A stretch of DNA of 64,000 nt from Bacillus marasmi (GCF_902168435.1 NZ_LR656177.1:84803-148802), one strand, 5' to 3'. Shown: positions 28,040 to 36,965, numbered from the stretch's first letter. A program made the numbers and translations. The notes: generated from the sequence alone by a model not told the origin.

Positions 28040-29539
28040 GTGTCAGCAATAAATAATGATCCATTAAGAGTGACAGGTCTCGCCTCCGGAATGAATACCG
28101 AAGAAATCGTTGATAAACTAGTCGCAGCCCAAAGTGCCCGCCTAAACAAAATGATCGCAAACAAAACAACTGCCACCTGGAAAAGCGACGCCTATCGCGA
28201 CGTCAACCGCAAGCTTGATGAATTCCGCAAAGCAATGGAAGGCTTGCGTCTGCAATCAACCTTTAATAAGCAAAAGGTAACAGCCAGTGATTCAAGAATA
28301 GAAGTCTCAACTGCAGGGACAAGTTCTAGGAAAGATTTTGTCATTACGGAAGCTGCCCCGTCGACAACAGCTAAACCAGCAATGGTAAGCTATGATATCA
28401 ATTGGACAAAGGTTGATGCGGATACTACCATTACACTCAATGAAGTTCCGATTACACTAAAAAAAGACATGACGCTCGACGAGGTTGTCTCTGAAATCAA
28501 TAAGCGTACGGAAATAGCAGAACCAGAAATTTCAACAAAAGTAAAAGCAGCAAATGTTGGTGGTTCATTGGTCCTCACATCAACAGATACAGGTGAAGCA
28601 GCTAATGTAAATTTATCAGTTGGGACGAACAATCTTGGCTTATCTAACAAAAGTGGAATAGGAAAGAAAGCTGAGACAGGCTATATTATCATAGATGGTA
28701 ACAGAATTAACGTTTCTTCTAATAAATTCACTTATGATGGTATTGCCTTTAACATCAAAGAGCCAATTACAGCAGACAAAAGTGTATCAGTGCAAATTAC
28801 TAGTGACACCTCAGGAATCTTTGATAACATCAAAACCTTTGTCGATAAGTACAACGAATTGATTGCTGATTTAAATGGTCGCCTTACTCAAAAGAAATAT
28901 CGTGACTTTCCACCATTAACAGATGAACAGAAAAAGGATATGAAGGAAAACGATATTAAGCTGTGGGAAGAAAAAGCGAGAAGCGGCTTACTCCAAAATG
29001 ATTCAACCATAAAAAGTGTCCTGAATGAAATGCGAAACAGCCTTTCAACTATGGTGAAAAGTTCAGGAGTATCCACAAATTTTGATTCATTAAAGGAAAT
29101 TGGACTAGATTTCTCCAAAGAATATATCGACAAAGGAAAAATCATCCTTGACGAAACCAAATTTAAGGGCGTCTTGGAAACCAATTTAGAAGATGTAAAG
29201 AAAATGTTTACAGCTATTGGCTCGGAAGCAAGTGGTGTAAATTCAACTACTAAGGATAGGACTGTACATGATCAAAGTGGTTTTGGTTGGAGAATATATG
29301 AACGTTTAAATGTTGCCATTTCCCAGCTTGGGGAACTAGCTGGATCACCAAATTCCAAGGTCGATACGCAAAGCTTTATGGCGAAACAACTAAAATCGAT
29401 TGAAGCTAACATCACAAGAGAACAAAGACGAGTTACCGATTACGAAGCTAGACTTTGGAAAAAATTCACCGCTATGGAAAGTGCGCTATCAAAAATGAAC
29501 TCACAAAGTTCATGGCTTTCGCAGCAAATAGGAATGTGA
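28040..29539 (+). CDS. fliD: Flagellar filament cap protein FliD (HAP2)
   Basis: The N-terminus LRVTGLASGMNTEEIVDKLV and the C-terminal region (DYEARLWKKFTAMESALSKMNSQ) identify FliD, which caps the filament and folds incoming flagellin. The GTG at 28040 is preferred over that at 28031 since AAGGAAAGGAG is then correctly spaced; 499 aa. The usual partners fliS and fliT do not follow; instead a terminator and the csrA-like gene come next. Confidence 0.93.
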   Translation: MSAINNDPLRVTGLASGMNTEEIVDKLVAAQSARLNKMIANKTTATWKSDAYRDVNRKLDEFRKAMEGLRLQSTFNKQKVTASDSRIEVSTAGTSSRKDFVITEAAPSTTAKPAMVSYDINWTKVDADTTITLNEVPITLKKDMTLDEVVSEINKRTEIAEPEISTKVKAANVGGSLVLTSTDTGEAANVNLSVGTNNLGLSNKSGIGKKAETGYIIIDGNRINVSSNKFTYDGIAFNIKEPITADKSVSVQITSDTSGIFDNIKTFVDKYNELIADLNGRLTQKKYRDFPPLTDEQKKDMKENDIKLWEEKARSGLLQNDSTIKSVLNEMRNSLSTMVKSSGVSTNFDSLKEIGLDFSKEYIDKGKIILDETKFKGVLETNLEDVKKMFTAIGSEASGVNSTTKDRTVHDQSGFGWRIYERLNVAISQLGELAGSPNSKVDTQSFMAKQLKSIEANITREQRRVTDYEARLWKKFTAMESALSKMNSQSSWLSQQIGM

Positions 29540-29555
29540 AAATTATAAATCAACT

Positions 29556-29592
29556 AGTCATTCCAATCGGGATGGCTATTTTTTTGCTTTTT
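29556..29592 (+). terminator. Terminator of fliD
   Basis: AGTCATTCC (29556-29564) pairs with GGGATGGCT (29569-29577), including two G-U pairs, with loop AATC and a T-rich tail (ATTTTTTTGCTTTTTT). Confidence 0.85.
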
Positions 29593-29595
29593 TAT

Positions 29596-29622
29596 TAAAC
29601 CTTTTAAAAATGTTACCGATAA
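29596..29622 (+). promoter_or_regulatory. Sigma-D promoter for the csrA-like gene and flagellin
   Basis: TAAA (29596-29599), exactly 15 bases, then ACCGATAA (29615-29622), against the sigma-D consensus TAAA-N15-GCCGATAT (all four -35 bases, six of eight -10 bases). It overlaps the end of the fliD terminator. No separate promoter is obvious between the csrA-like gene and the flagellin gene, so the two are probably co-transcribed. Confidence 0.75.
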
Positions 29623-29738
29623 AAATAATACAAAATTATTTGATTGATTTTGGAAAATAGTATCAAAATGAACTAAACATTTCTTTTAATGCTCCGATAA
29701 AAGAACTATACAGCAAGTGAATCTCAGGAGGGGATAGG

Positions 29739-30086
29739 ATGCTGATTGTAGGCAGAGAAATTGGACAATCCGTCATCATTGGTGAAGAGATCAAAGTGAC
29801 TGTTCTACAAGCTGGTTCCAAACCTCGGATTGCGATTGAAGCACCAAGACATTTGAGAATCAAAAAGTTGAAACACCAACACCGAAAAACATATGTTGTC
29901 AAAAAACAAGTAAGGAAAATTATCGAGACGATTCTTATTGGGGATGCAATCAAAGTAACCATTCTCCAAACCGTATCTGGTTTACTCAGGTTTGCAATTG
30001 AGGCGCCAAAGGAAATCAGTATTTTCCGTGAAGAGCTTTGCAAAATCAATTTCCTTACTGAGCCTGAAAAGGTGTTTATCATCTAA
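29739..30086 (+). CDS. Tandem CsrA-domain protein (two CsrA units fused)
   Basis: CsrA is normally a ~60-75 aa homodimer that represses mRNAs carrying GGA motifs. This 115-aa protein holds two CsrA-like units. Unit 1 (about 1-48) has an intact first strand, MLIVGREIGQSVIIGEEIK, but ends RHLRIKKLKH and lacks the basic/acidic HREE-type segment. Unit 2 (about 51-115) has a degenerate first strand (YVVKKQVRKIIETILIGD) but retains APKEISIFREEL. The halves are thus complementary. Placement directly before flagellin matches csrA-hag in Bacillus, but no fliW is present. The start ATG follows CAGGAGGGG. Confidence 0.85.
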   Translation: MLIVGREIGQSVIIGEEIKVTVLQAGSKPRIAIEAPRHLRIKKLKHQHRKTYVVKKQVRKIIETILIGDAIKVTILQTVSGLLRFAIEAPKEISIFREELCKINFLTEPEKVFII

Positions 30087-30114
30087 TTAATAGACCCACT
30101 GGGTTTGTTATATA

Positions 30115-30160
30115 AGGGGATTTCCCCTCAAAAATAATACTTAATATCCAAATAAGGAGG
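30115..30160 (+). promoter_or_regulatory. Flagellin leader with GGA hairpin and GGA-containing Shine-Dalgarno
   Basis: In the 82-base spacer before flagellin, AGGGG-ATTT-CCCCT (30115-30128 region) forms a small stem with a GGA at the loop boundary, and the Shine-Dalgarno sequence AAGGAGGA (30154-30161) supplies further GGA motifs. CsrA sites typically have GGA in a hairpin loop with a second at the Shine-Dalgarno. This layout suggests translational control by the adjacent tandem CsrA protein. Inference from motif and context. Confidence 0.45.
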
Positions 30161-30168
30161 ATTTTACA

Positions 30169-31344
30169 ATGCGTATTAACCACAATATTGCAGCACTCAA
30201 CACGCACCGTCAGTTGACTAGTGCATCGACAAATCAATCTAAATCAATGGAAAAATTAGCTTCTGGTCTTCGCATTAACAAAGCTGGAGACGATGCAGCT
30301 GGACTAGCAATCTCAGAAAAAATGCGTGGCCAAATTCGAGGATTAGATCAAGCTTCGAAGAATGCACAGGATTCAATATCGTTGATAGCCACTGCGGAAG
30401 GGGCTTTAAATGAAACACACGATATTCTTCAACGTATGCGAGAATTAGCTGTACAAGGTGGGAATGACACTAATACTACTGACGATCGTGGTGAGATTCA
30501 AAAAGAGCTAAATCAGTTACTATCTGAAATTGATCGGATTTCTACTGATTCTCAATTTAATACACAACCATTGTTGGGTGGATCACTTAATATTACTTTA
30601 CAAGTTGGTGCTAATAGTGGACAGGTTATTAATTTTAGTATCGGAACAATGAGCTCTTCCGCATTGACATTGGATGGAATTTCTGTTTCTACCAATGCTG
30701 CTGCAAGTACTGCTATCGCATCAATTGATGCTGCAATTAAGGCAGTTTCAGGAGAACGCTCAAAAATGGGCGCATTCCAAAATCGTTTAGAGCATACTAT
30801 TAATAATTTAAATACTTCGTCAGAGAACTTAACTGCTGCGGAATCTCGTATCCGTGACGTAGATTATGCTTTAGCTGCTTAGGCAGTGACAAGCACAGTC
30901 GTCCTAGCTGGTAACGGCTAGAGATCATTATCGGGTGAATTGCTGGAAAACCCTAAGAGCTTTTCTTACCACAACGTAGTTGGAAACGACAAGCGTGATG
31001 GTTTGAAAAAAGGAAAGATATGGGCAATCAGCAGCCAAGCTCCTGTCTCGAAAGAGTGGAGAAGGTTCAACGACTAGGATAGACCATCTAAGGCTCTTTA
31101 GGCTATGATGATGAAATCCGTAGGTGAAACAATGTACATCAGCATTGTGAATCCGAAGTGCCCGACCCCTACTAGACTACTAGAGGGTGAAGATATAGTC
31201 TGGTCATTTGTGAAAGCAAATGTTCGCACGATGGCGAAAGAAATGATGACTCAAACAAAGAATTCTATACTTTCTCAAGCTGCTCAAGCAATGCTAGCGC
31301 AAGCAAATCAGCAGCCTCAAGGAGTATTACAATTACTTCGTTAA
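30169..31344 (+). CDS. hag: Flagellin (Hag), interrupted by a group I intron
   Basis: The coding sequence is read as exon 1 30169-30870 and exon 2 31237-31344, giving 269 aa. Exon 1 carries the N-terminal flagellin domain (MRINHNIAALNTHRQL, ASGLRINKAGDDAAGLAISEKMR) and the start of the C-terminal helix (TAAESRIRDVDYA). Exon 2 continues KEMMTQTKNSILSQ and ends QQPQGVLQLLR. Unspliced translation would stop at TAG 30880-30882, losing the C-terminal D0 helix needed for polymerisation. The short variable region is Ser/Thr-rich, and a glycosylation cassette follows immediately. Exact splice sites are inferred. Confidence 0.9.
30871..31236 (+). ncRNA. Group I self-splicing intron in the flagellin gene
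   Basis: The four conserved core elements are present in order: P (AATTGCTGGAAA, 30938-30949), Q (AATCAGCAGCC, 31026-31036), R (GTTCAACGACTA, 31065-31076) and S (AAGATATAGTC, 31190-31200). GACTA in R pairs with TAGTC in S to form P7. For P1, exon TGCT (30867-30870) pairs with GGCA (30882-30885), with the required U-G pair at the 5' splice site. The intron ends in G (31236). It is 366 nt and encodes no endonuclease. Group I introns in flagellin genes of thermophilic Bacillus/Geobacillus have been reported. Confidence 0.9.
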
Positions 31345-31350
31345 TTTTAA

Positions 31351-31387
31351 AAAAAGATATCGTACTTTTGTTGCGATATCTTTTTAT
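31351..31387 (+). terminator. Terminator of the flagellin gene
   Basis: AAAAAGATATCG (31351-31362) and CGATATCTTTTT (31374-31385) form a strong stem with an 11-base loop and T-rich end, seven bases after the flagellin stop. Downstream glycosylation genes may be read through or have their own promoter. Confidence 0.85.
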
Positions 31388-31410
31388 TATTACTAAAGGA
31401 ATGAGATGCT

Positions 31411-34302
31411 ATGCAACCTTTTATATCACTTTGTATGATCGTAAAGAATGAAGAAAAGGTTTTGGAAAGATGTTTGGATTCTGTTTTTGGTATAGTTGAT
31501 GAAATAATAATTGTTGATACAGGTTCAACTGATTGCACTAAAGAAATTGCTTCAAAATATACTGATAAAATTTATGATTTTAATTGGGATGGTAGTTTCT
31601 CTAACGCGCGTAACTTTGCTCAAAAGTTTGCTAGAGGAGTTTGGATTTTAGCTCTAGATGCTGATGAATACGTTGATAGAGAAAATTTATGTACTACTAT
31701 TGATAGCTTAAAAGAGATTATTGACTCAAAGTCAAGAATTGATGCTCTTTCTGTTAAAATAATTAACTTCACTGGATCTTATGGTGAAAATATTATTCAA
31801 CATCATCATTCTAGAATATATATAAATGATGGAACGGTTAAATATTATAGGGACATTCATGAGCAACTAGAAAAAACTGATGATACTTTAATAAGAGATA
31901 AGGATTCCAGTCTTGTTGTTTATCATTCTGGTTATTTAAATTATGTGGTTAAGAATAAAGAAAAGAATAAAAGGAATACCATGTTAATTGAGTCAGAAAT
32001 GAAGAAGTCTGGAGAATCTGGTTTTGATTATTTTAATATGGGAAATGAGTTGCAGTCTTTGGGGAAGATTGAGGAAGCATTAGATGCATATAAAAAAGCA
32101 TTCATAAAAAAACCTGATATAGGATATTCTTGGGTCCCTTATACAATAATTCAAATCATTAATTGTTTAATTAGGTTAACTAGATATAATGAGGCACTAG
32201 ATGTGATTGCTGATGCTCAACAAATGTATTCTAATTCCCCTGATTTTCAATGTTTAAAGAGTAATATTTATATTTCACAGTTTAGATTTGAAGACGCTAA
32301 AGATGTATTAATAGAGATTATTAACAATAAGGATAATTACGATAAATGTATTTTGAGTGAAGATTATTTAGAATTAATTCCTCATAAATTTTTAGGAATG
32401 ATATATGAACGTGAAGAAAACTATGAAAAGGCTATTGAGCAATATTCTCATGCTTTATCATATAATACAACTAACTTAGAAATTATCACACGGATTCTAT
32501 TCATCTTATCGAAATATAATTGCAACAAAGAACTAAAGAACTTTATTGACAAACAGAAATGGACAGCTAGGCAAGAAATAACTAAGGCAATTATAAAAGT
32601 ACTACTGAATAATAATAATATTGATTTAGCAAAAAGTTTATGTGAGTTTATTAATACCAAAAAAGATATTGTAGGAATAAATATGAAATCCGAATTGGTT
32701 AATGGTAATTTCAATGATGCTTATAATAGAATAAAAAATAGATCTATACATGATTTGAACGATTTATTAAGTCAAAATTGGATTGATTTTTTTGATTTAC
32801 TTATCCTTGCTTTAAACTGTAAGGAAACCAATTTGTTGAAGTTATTTGGTAATTTGATTACAAATAGTGACGAAAAATTATTTGTATCATTTTTACTAGA
32901 AGGGTCAATTGATACAAAGATGAATAATCCAGTTTATCTAGTTTCTCTTATGGAAAAAGCAGTACTCCTTCAACAGTTCGAACTATTCGAATCGCTTATA
33001 CCGCTAAAGAAGTTCTATGATGAATCTATTAATCTGTTAATTGGCCATATGTTATATAAGCTTCATTTTGAAGAGATTGCAATCTCTTTTTATCAAGAAA
33101 TAGATAGTTTAGAAAAACTTGATGATGAAGCTATGGTGAATACTATTAAGGAGTTTATAAAGAGAGAAGAAATTAATGATGCTATTGAGTTCTCATTACT
33201 AGCTATAAACCAAAATAGAAATGATTTTCGTATTTTTAAATATGGGATTGAATTAACTGAAAAGGTAAAAATGTATGAATTAAGAGATGAGTTTTTAAAA
33301 CTAGCCTTACAAATTTATCCTGATAGCAAGTGGCTACAAGGTTTTAACGTTAAATGTAAAAAAATAGATTTTGCAAAAAAAACTAGAGTTAAGGAATATG
33401 AATTATCATCAGATAGAATTCTACTTTCAATTATCATTCCGGCTTATAATGCAGGAAAATACATTAGGGAAACAATTGAGTCTGCGTTAACACAGACTAT
33501 AGATAAAAAAGAAGTTATTATCGTAAATGATGGGTCTTCAGATAATACATTAGCAATTATAAATAAATTTTCACATTTAGAAAATGTAAAGGTTTTTGAT
33601 AATGTAATTAATAGAGGGGCTAACTATACCTATAATTATGGTTTGTTACAAGCAAAAGGTGAATATGTAACTTTTCTTGATGCAGATGATGTATACCTTC
33701 CTGAATATTGCGAAAAGGTAATTAATGAAATTGAAATGGATCAAGCAGATTTGGGCTTTGCAAATTTATTTGTTATAGATGGTACAAGTAAATTAACAAC
33801 CACACTTTACGGTCAACCACGAGATCCAAGATTTAACCATTTCTTTGAAGGGCCCAATCATCAGTTCCCAGATGGTGAAATGTTACGAAAACTTATTTTA
33901 AAGGGTGCTCATGTGAGTCCAAGATCGGTTTATAAACGAGAATTATTCCATCTTTTTGGTCTTGAAGATTATCGTTTGAGAATTGCACACGATTGGTTGA
34001 GACATATTAGATTTATCCTGAATGGAGCAAAATGTGTTTTTGTAGAAGAGCCACTTGGTTACTACAGAATACATCCTGAAGGAAATTCGCAGAAGAATCC
34101 ACAGGAAAATAATGTGGAAAATTTAAAGGTAATGGAGATCGTTGAGAAAGAACTTTTTCATGTTTTAAGTGAAGAAGAGCGTTTTATTATGACTATGATT
34201 AAAAAAAATATACGGGTATCACTTTTCAGTAGTTTAGCAGACTCTAACTTACCAACATCGGAAATAATCAAATATCTAGTAAATAGGAAATTTGATATTT
34301 AG
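31411..34302 (+). CDS. Two-domain family 2 glycosyltransferase with TPR region
   Basis: The 963-aa protein has an N-terminal GT2 domain (ISLCMIVKNEEKVLERCLDS, DTGSTDCT, metal-binding DADEY), a long middle with TPR-like helices (about 210-650), and a second GT2 domain at the C-terminus (LSIIIPAYNAGKYIRETIES, VNDGSSDNT, DADDVY, about 670-900). Both catalytic domains look intact, so it may add two sugars. Position right after flagellin and AT-rich codon use suggest a flagellin glycosyltransferase acquired by transfer. Substrate not established. Confidence 0.85.
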   Translation: MQPFISLCMIVKNEEKVLERCLDSVFGIVDEIIIVDTGSTDCTKEIASKYTDKIYDFNWDGSFSNARNFAQKFARGVWILALDADEYVDRENLCTTIDSLKEIIDSKSRIDALSVKIINFTGSYGENIIQHHHSRIYINDGTVKYYRDIHEQLEKTDDTLIRDKDSSLVVYHSGYLNYVVKNKEKNKRNTMLIESEMKKSGESGFDYFNMGNELQSLGKIEEALDAYKKAFIKKPDIGYSWVPYTIIQIINCLIRLTRYNEALDVIADAQQMYSNSPDFQCLKSNIYISQFRFEDAKDVLIEIINNKDNYDKCILSEDYLELIPHKFLGMIYEREENYEKAIEQYSHALSYNTTNLEIITRILFILSKYNCNKELKNFIDKQKWTARQEITKAIIKVLLNNNNIDLAKSLCEFINTKKDIVGINMKSELVNGNFNDAYNRIKNRSIHDLNDLLSQNWIDFFDLLILALNCKETNLLKLFGNLITNSDEKLFVSFLLEGSIDTKMNNPVYLVSLMEKAVLLQQFELFESLIPLKKFYDESINLLIGHMLYKLHFEEIAISFYQEIDSLEKLDDEAMVNTIKEFIKREEINDAIEFSLLAINQNRNDFRIFKYGIELTEKVKMYELRDEFLKLALQIYPDSKWLQGFNVKCKKIDFAKKTRVKEYELSSDRILLSIIIPAYNAGKYIRETIESALTQTIDKKEVIIVNDGSSDNTLAIINKFSHLENVKVFDNVINRGANYTYNYGLLQAKGEYVTFLDADDVYLPEYCEKVINEIEMDQADLGFANLFVIDGTSKLTTTLYGQPRDPRFNHFFEGPNHQFPDGEMLRKLILKGAHVSPRSVYKRELFHLFGLEDYRLRIAHDWLRHIRFILNGAKCVFVEEPLGYYRIHPEGNSQKNPQENNVENLKVMEIVEKELFHVLSEEERFIMTMIKKNIRVSLFSSLADSNLPTSEIIKYLVNRKFDI

Positions 34303-34328
34303 ATTTTAATAAAGGATTTGATAAGCAG

Positions 34329-35009
34329 ATGGACTACAATGAATTATTAAACATAATTTATAAAGCTAATCATCTATTTCATGAAAATGATGCTAGAAAT
34401 ATAGAACGTGAATTACAAAGAAAAGCATTAAAAGAAACAGCAAGTTTTGTTGAAGAGAGAATGAATAATGTGAGATCTTTTGCTACTAAAGAAGAGCTAT
34501 TAGAATATGCAATTGATTTGGTGGTCCTAAAAGGCTTATTTATTGAATTTGGGGTGTATAAAGGTGAAACGATTAATTTTATTTCATCTAAAGTAGAAGA
34601 GACCGTTTATGGATTTGACTCATTTGAGGGTTTACCAGAAGATTGGAGAGATGGTTTTCCTAAAGGAGTATTTCAGTTGGGAACACTTCCAAGTGTAAAT
34701 TATAACGTTGAATTAATTAATGGATGGTTTGAGGAATCTTTACCAAAGTTTACTGAAAATCATAAAAACAATTGTGCATTTATCCACATTGATTGTGATT
34801 TGTATACATCAACTAAAACAATATTTAAATTTCTAAAAGGCAAAATACAATCTGGGACAGTAATTGTATTTGATGAGTACTTTAATTATCCAAATTGGAA
34901 AAATGGAGAATATAAGGCTTTTGAAGAGTTTATTGCTGAGAGCAAAAGTAAATTTGAATATATAGGGTATAATCGTTACCATGAGCAAGTAGGAGTAAGA
35001 ATACTATAA
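34329..35009 (+). CDS. Class I SAM-dependent methyltransferase, TylF/macrocin-O-methyltransferase-like
   Basis: The 226-aa protein contains the SAM-binding region FIEFGVYKGETINFISS, the motif YGFDSFEGLPEDW, and FIHIDCDLYTSTK followed by VIVFDEYFNYPNW, which together are typical of TylF-type sugar O-methyltransferases. Between a glycosyltransferase and a galactofuranose-forming enzyme it likely methylates a glycan sugar. The gene is AT-rich like its neighbours. Confidence 0.75.
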   Translation: MDYNELLNIIYKANHLFHENDARNIERELQRKALKETASFVEERMNNVRSFATKEELLEYAIDLVVLKGLFIEFGVYKGETINFISSKVEETVYGFDSFEGLPEDWRDGFPKGVFQLGTLPSVNYNVELINGWFEESLPKFTENHKNNCAFIHIDCDLYTSTKTIFKFLKGKIQSGTVIVFDEYFNYPNWKNGEYKAFEEFIAESKSKFEYIGYNRYHEQVGVRIL

Positions 35010-35038
35010 ATTGAAATTAAAATTATAGGAGCATTATA

Positions 35039-36139
35039 ATGTATGACTATTTAATAGTTGGCGCTGGTTTATTTGGTGCTGTGTTTGCTTATGAGGCTAC
35101 ACAAAGAGGAAAGACTTGTTTAGTAATTGATAAAAGGGATCATATTGGTGGTAATTTATATACTGAGAAAATAGAAGATATTAATGTTCATAAGTATGGA
35201 GCTCATATTTTTCATACTAATAATAAAAAGGTTTGGGATTATATCAATCAATTTGGCGAGTTTAACAGATATACTAATGCACCTATAGCAAATTTTAATG
35301 GAGAAATATACAATCTACCATTTAATATGAATACTTTTAATAAATTATGGGGTGTTTCAACACCAAATGAAGCAAGGAAGGTTATTGAAGAACAAAGAAA
35401 AAGGGCTGGGGTTATTACTCCTAAAAATCTTGAAGAACAAGCAATTTCTTTAGTTGGAACAGATATTTATAAAAAGTTAATTAAAGGTTATACAGAAAAG
35501 CAATGGGGAAGGCCTGCTAAAGAATTACCTGCAGCTATTATCAGAAGAATTCCAGTACGCTTTACTTATGATAATAATTATTTTAATGACAAATATCAAG
35601 GAATACCAATTGGTGGATACACCGCAATTATTGAAAAGATGCTTATGAATAGTGAAAAGAGATTAAGTGTTGATTTCTTTCAAAATAGATATGAACTCTC
35701 AAAACTCGCTCATAAAATTGTTTTTACTGGGATGATTGATCAATATTACGAATTTAATTATGGAGTGCTTGAATATAGAAGTCTTAAATTTGAAACAAAG
35801 GTTTTACATGAAATCAACAATTACCAAGGAAATGCAGTAGTTAATTATACTGATAACGTAACCCCTTATACTCGAATAATAGAGCATAAACATTTTGAAT
35901 TTGGCACCCAAGAAAAGACAATTATTACAAAAGAATATCCTCTAGATTGGGAATCTGGTAAAGAGCCATATTATCCAATTAATGATGAAAAAAATAATAA
36001 TTTATATATAAAATATGAAGAGCTAGCAAAACAAGAGAAGAATGTGATTTTTGGGGGGAGATTAGGATTATATAAATATTTTGATATGCATCAAGTGATT
36101 GTTTCTGCGCTAGAGTCTGTTAAAAAAGAATTTAGTTAG
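35039..36139 (+). CDS. glf: UDP-galactopyranose mutase
   Basis: The 366-aa flavoprotein begins with the FAD Rossmann motif YLIVGAGLFGAVFAYE and IDKRDHIGGN, has YGAHIFHTNN, and the GYTEKQWGRP and RIPVRFTYDNNYF motifs typical of Glf. It interconverts UDP-galactopyranose and UDP-galactofuranose. It closes the cassette behind flagellin, suggesting galactofuranose in the filament glycan or a surface polymer. AGGAG lies eight bases upstream of the ATG. Full length. Confidence 0.9.
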   Translation: MYDYLIVGAGLFGAVFAYEATQRGKTCLVIDKRDHIGGNLYTEKIEDINVHKYGAHIFHTNNKKVWDYINQFGEFNRYTNAPIANFNGEIYNLPFNMNTFNKLWGVSTPNEARKVIEEQRKRAGVITPKNLEEQAISLVGTDIYKKLIKGYTEKQWGRPAKELPAAIIRRIPVRFTYDNNYFNDKYQGIPIGGYTAIIEKMLMNSEKRLSVDFFQNRYELSKLAHKIVFTGMIDQYYEFNYGVLEYRSLKFETKVLHEINNYQGNAVVNYTDNVTPYTRIIEHKHFEFGTQEKTIITKEYPLDWESGKEPYYPINDEKNNNLYIKYEELAKQEKNVIFGGRLGLYKYFDMHQVIVSALESVKKEFS

Positions 36140-36659
36140 TAATAAAAGAGCAAAAAGGTAGAAAGGGTTAAAAAAATAGAAAATGACATGGTTGATGATT
36201 AAAACGTCATAGAAAGCTTTCTAGCATGCATCATCTATTGGGGCTCTGCTGTTAAAAACTATAGTATTATACTTTAGTTTATTCGGGGGTGATCATCAAG
36301 ATTGAGATGACATGGACCTCGTAAAACTTTTACTGTGTTAACAAGGTAGAAGTTCAAGGTGTTTGAAAAAAGAATTTTATTAGCACAAATCTAGATTTGA
36401 TTCTCATTATGGGGGATAGTATACTCGCTATCCTCCCAAACTGTCCTAAGTAGGTAAATAGTTGTTCCATTATTATCATTGTTGTTGTAATGAATTGAAA
36501 TGAATCTCCTCTTCATAAATATACACATGGATAAAGTAGAACCAATTTAATGAAATGACATATGAACCTCATTGCGCTATTGACTCGAAATTTGCTCCTA
36601 AACTTTAAATTAGACTCTCAAAATTGGATTATTCTATATGATAAACCGCAAATTCACTT
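36140..36659. other. Intergenic region, probable degraded DNA
   Basis: No open frame is convincing. A hairpin GGGGGATAG ... CGCTATCCTCCC is seen near 36410-36440 without a T-run. The AT-rich, stop-dense sequence between the glycosylation cassette and an endonuclease remnant looks like decayed inserted DNA, but I cannot name its source. Confidence 0.4.
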
Positions 36660-36965
36660 TCAATTGTTATAACACACCTGCTCAAGGAATGTTATAAACT
36701 GGTCGGTCTGAGATTGCACTTGGTAGCACTCGGTGTAGCCCTTTTCAGTTCTACTATCCATTACTTTCTTATAAAAGGGACGTGCTAGTGGAAGAGTAGA
36801 GGTTAATTTTTCAAAACAGAAAAAACACCATTCACTATCATTTTTAGAATGAATAAATTGAAATCGAGGTTTTCTTCCTCTTTGTTTTGTAATGCAGCCA
36901 TCCCCTAACAACTTTCCGGTAATCATATGTTTAATTTCTTCAGGTATAGAACTTAAAGAAAACAT
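36660..36965 (-). pseudogene. LAGLIDADG homing endonuclease remnant
   Basis: The 101-aa product has the first LAGLIDADG-type motif (MITGKLLGDGCI) followed by PRFQFIHSKNDSEW, as in single-chain or half-length homing endonucleases of introns. It stops after about half the usual length; the second motif region is not found downstream. It lies antisense between the two flagellin genes, one of which holds an endonuclease-free group I intron, so it may be the leftover of an intron mobility gene. Probably not functional. Confidence 0.6.

Noticed and set aside
27789-28169. Minus-strand reading frame across the 130-bp GC-rich element
   Set aside because: A similar peptide appears at the second copy of the element, so it is a repeat artefact.
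30865-31230. Alternative intron boundaries giving DVD|MAKEMM
   Set aside because: This also yields an in-frame flagellin of the same length, but no intron sequence near the start pairs with exon GTAGAT to form P1, whereas TGCT/GGCA with the U-G pair fits boundaries 30870/31237. cDNA would decide.
31105-31344. Separate small gene of 79 aa
   Set aside because: Its first half is translated intron; only the last 35 residues are the flagellin C-terminus.
36140-36659. Insertion sequence remnant
   Set aside because: The region looks degraded, but no transposase motif or terminal inverted repeat could be recognised.
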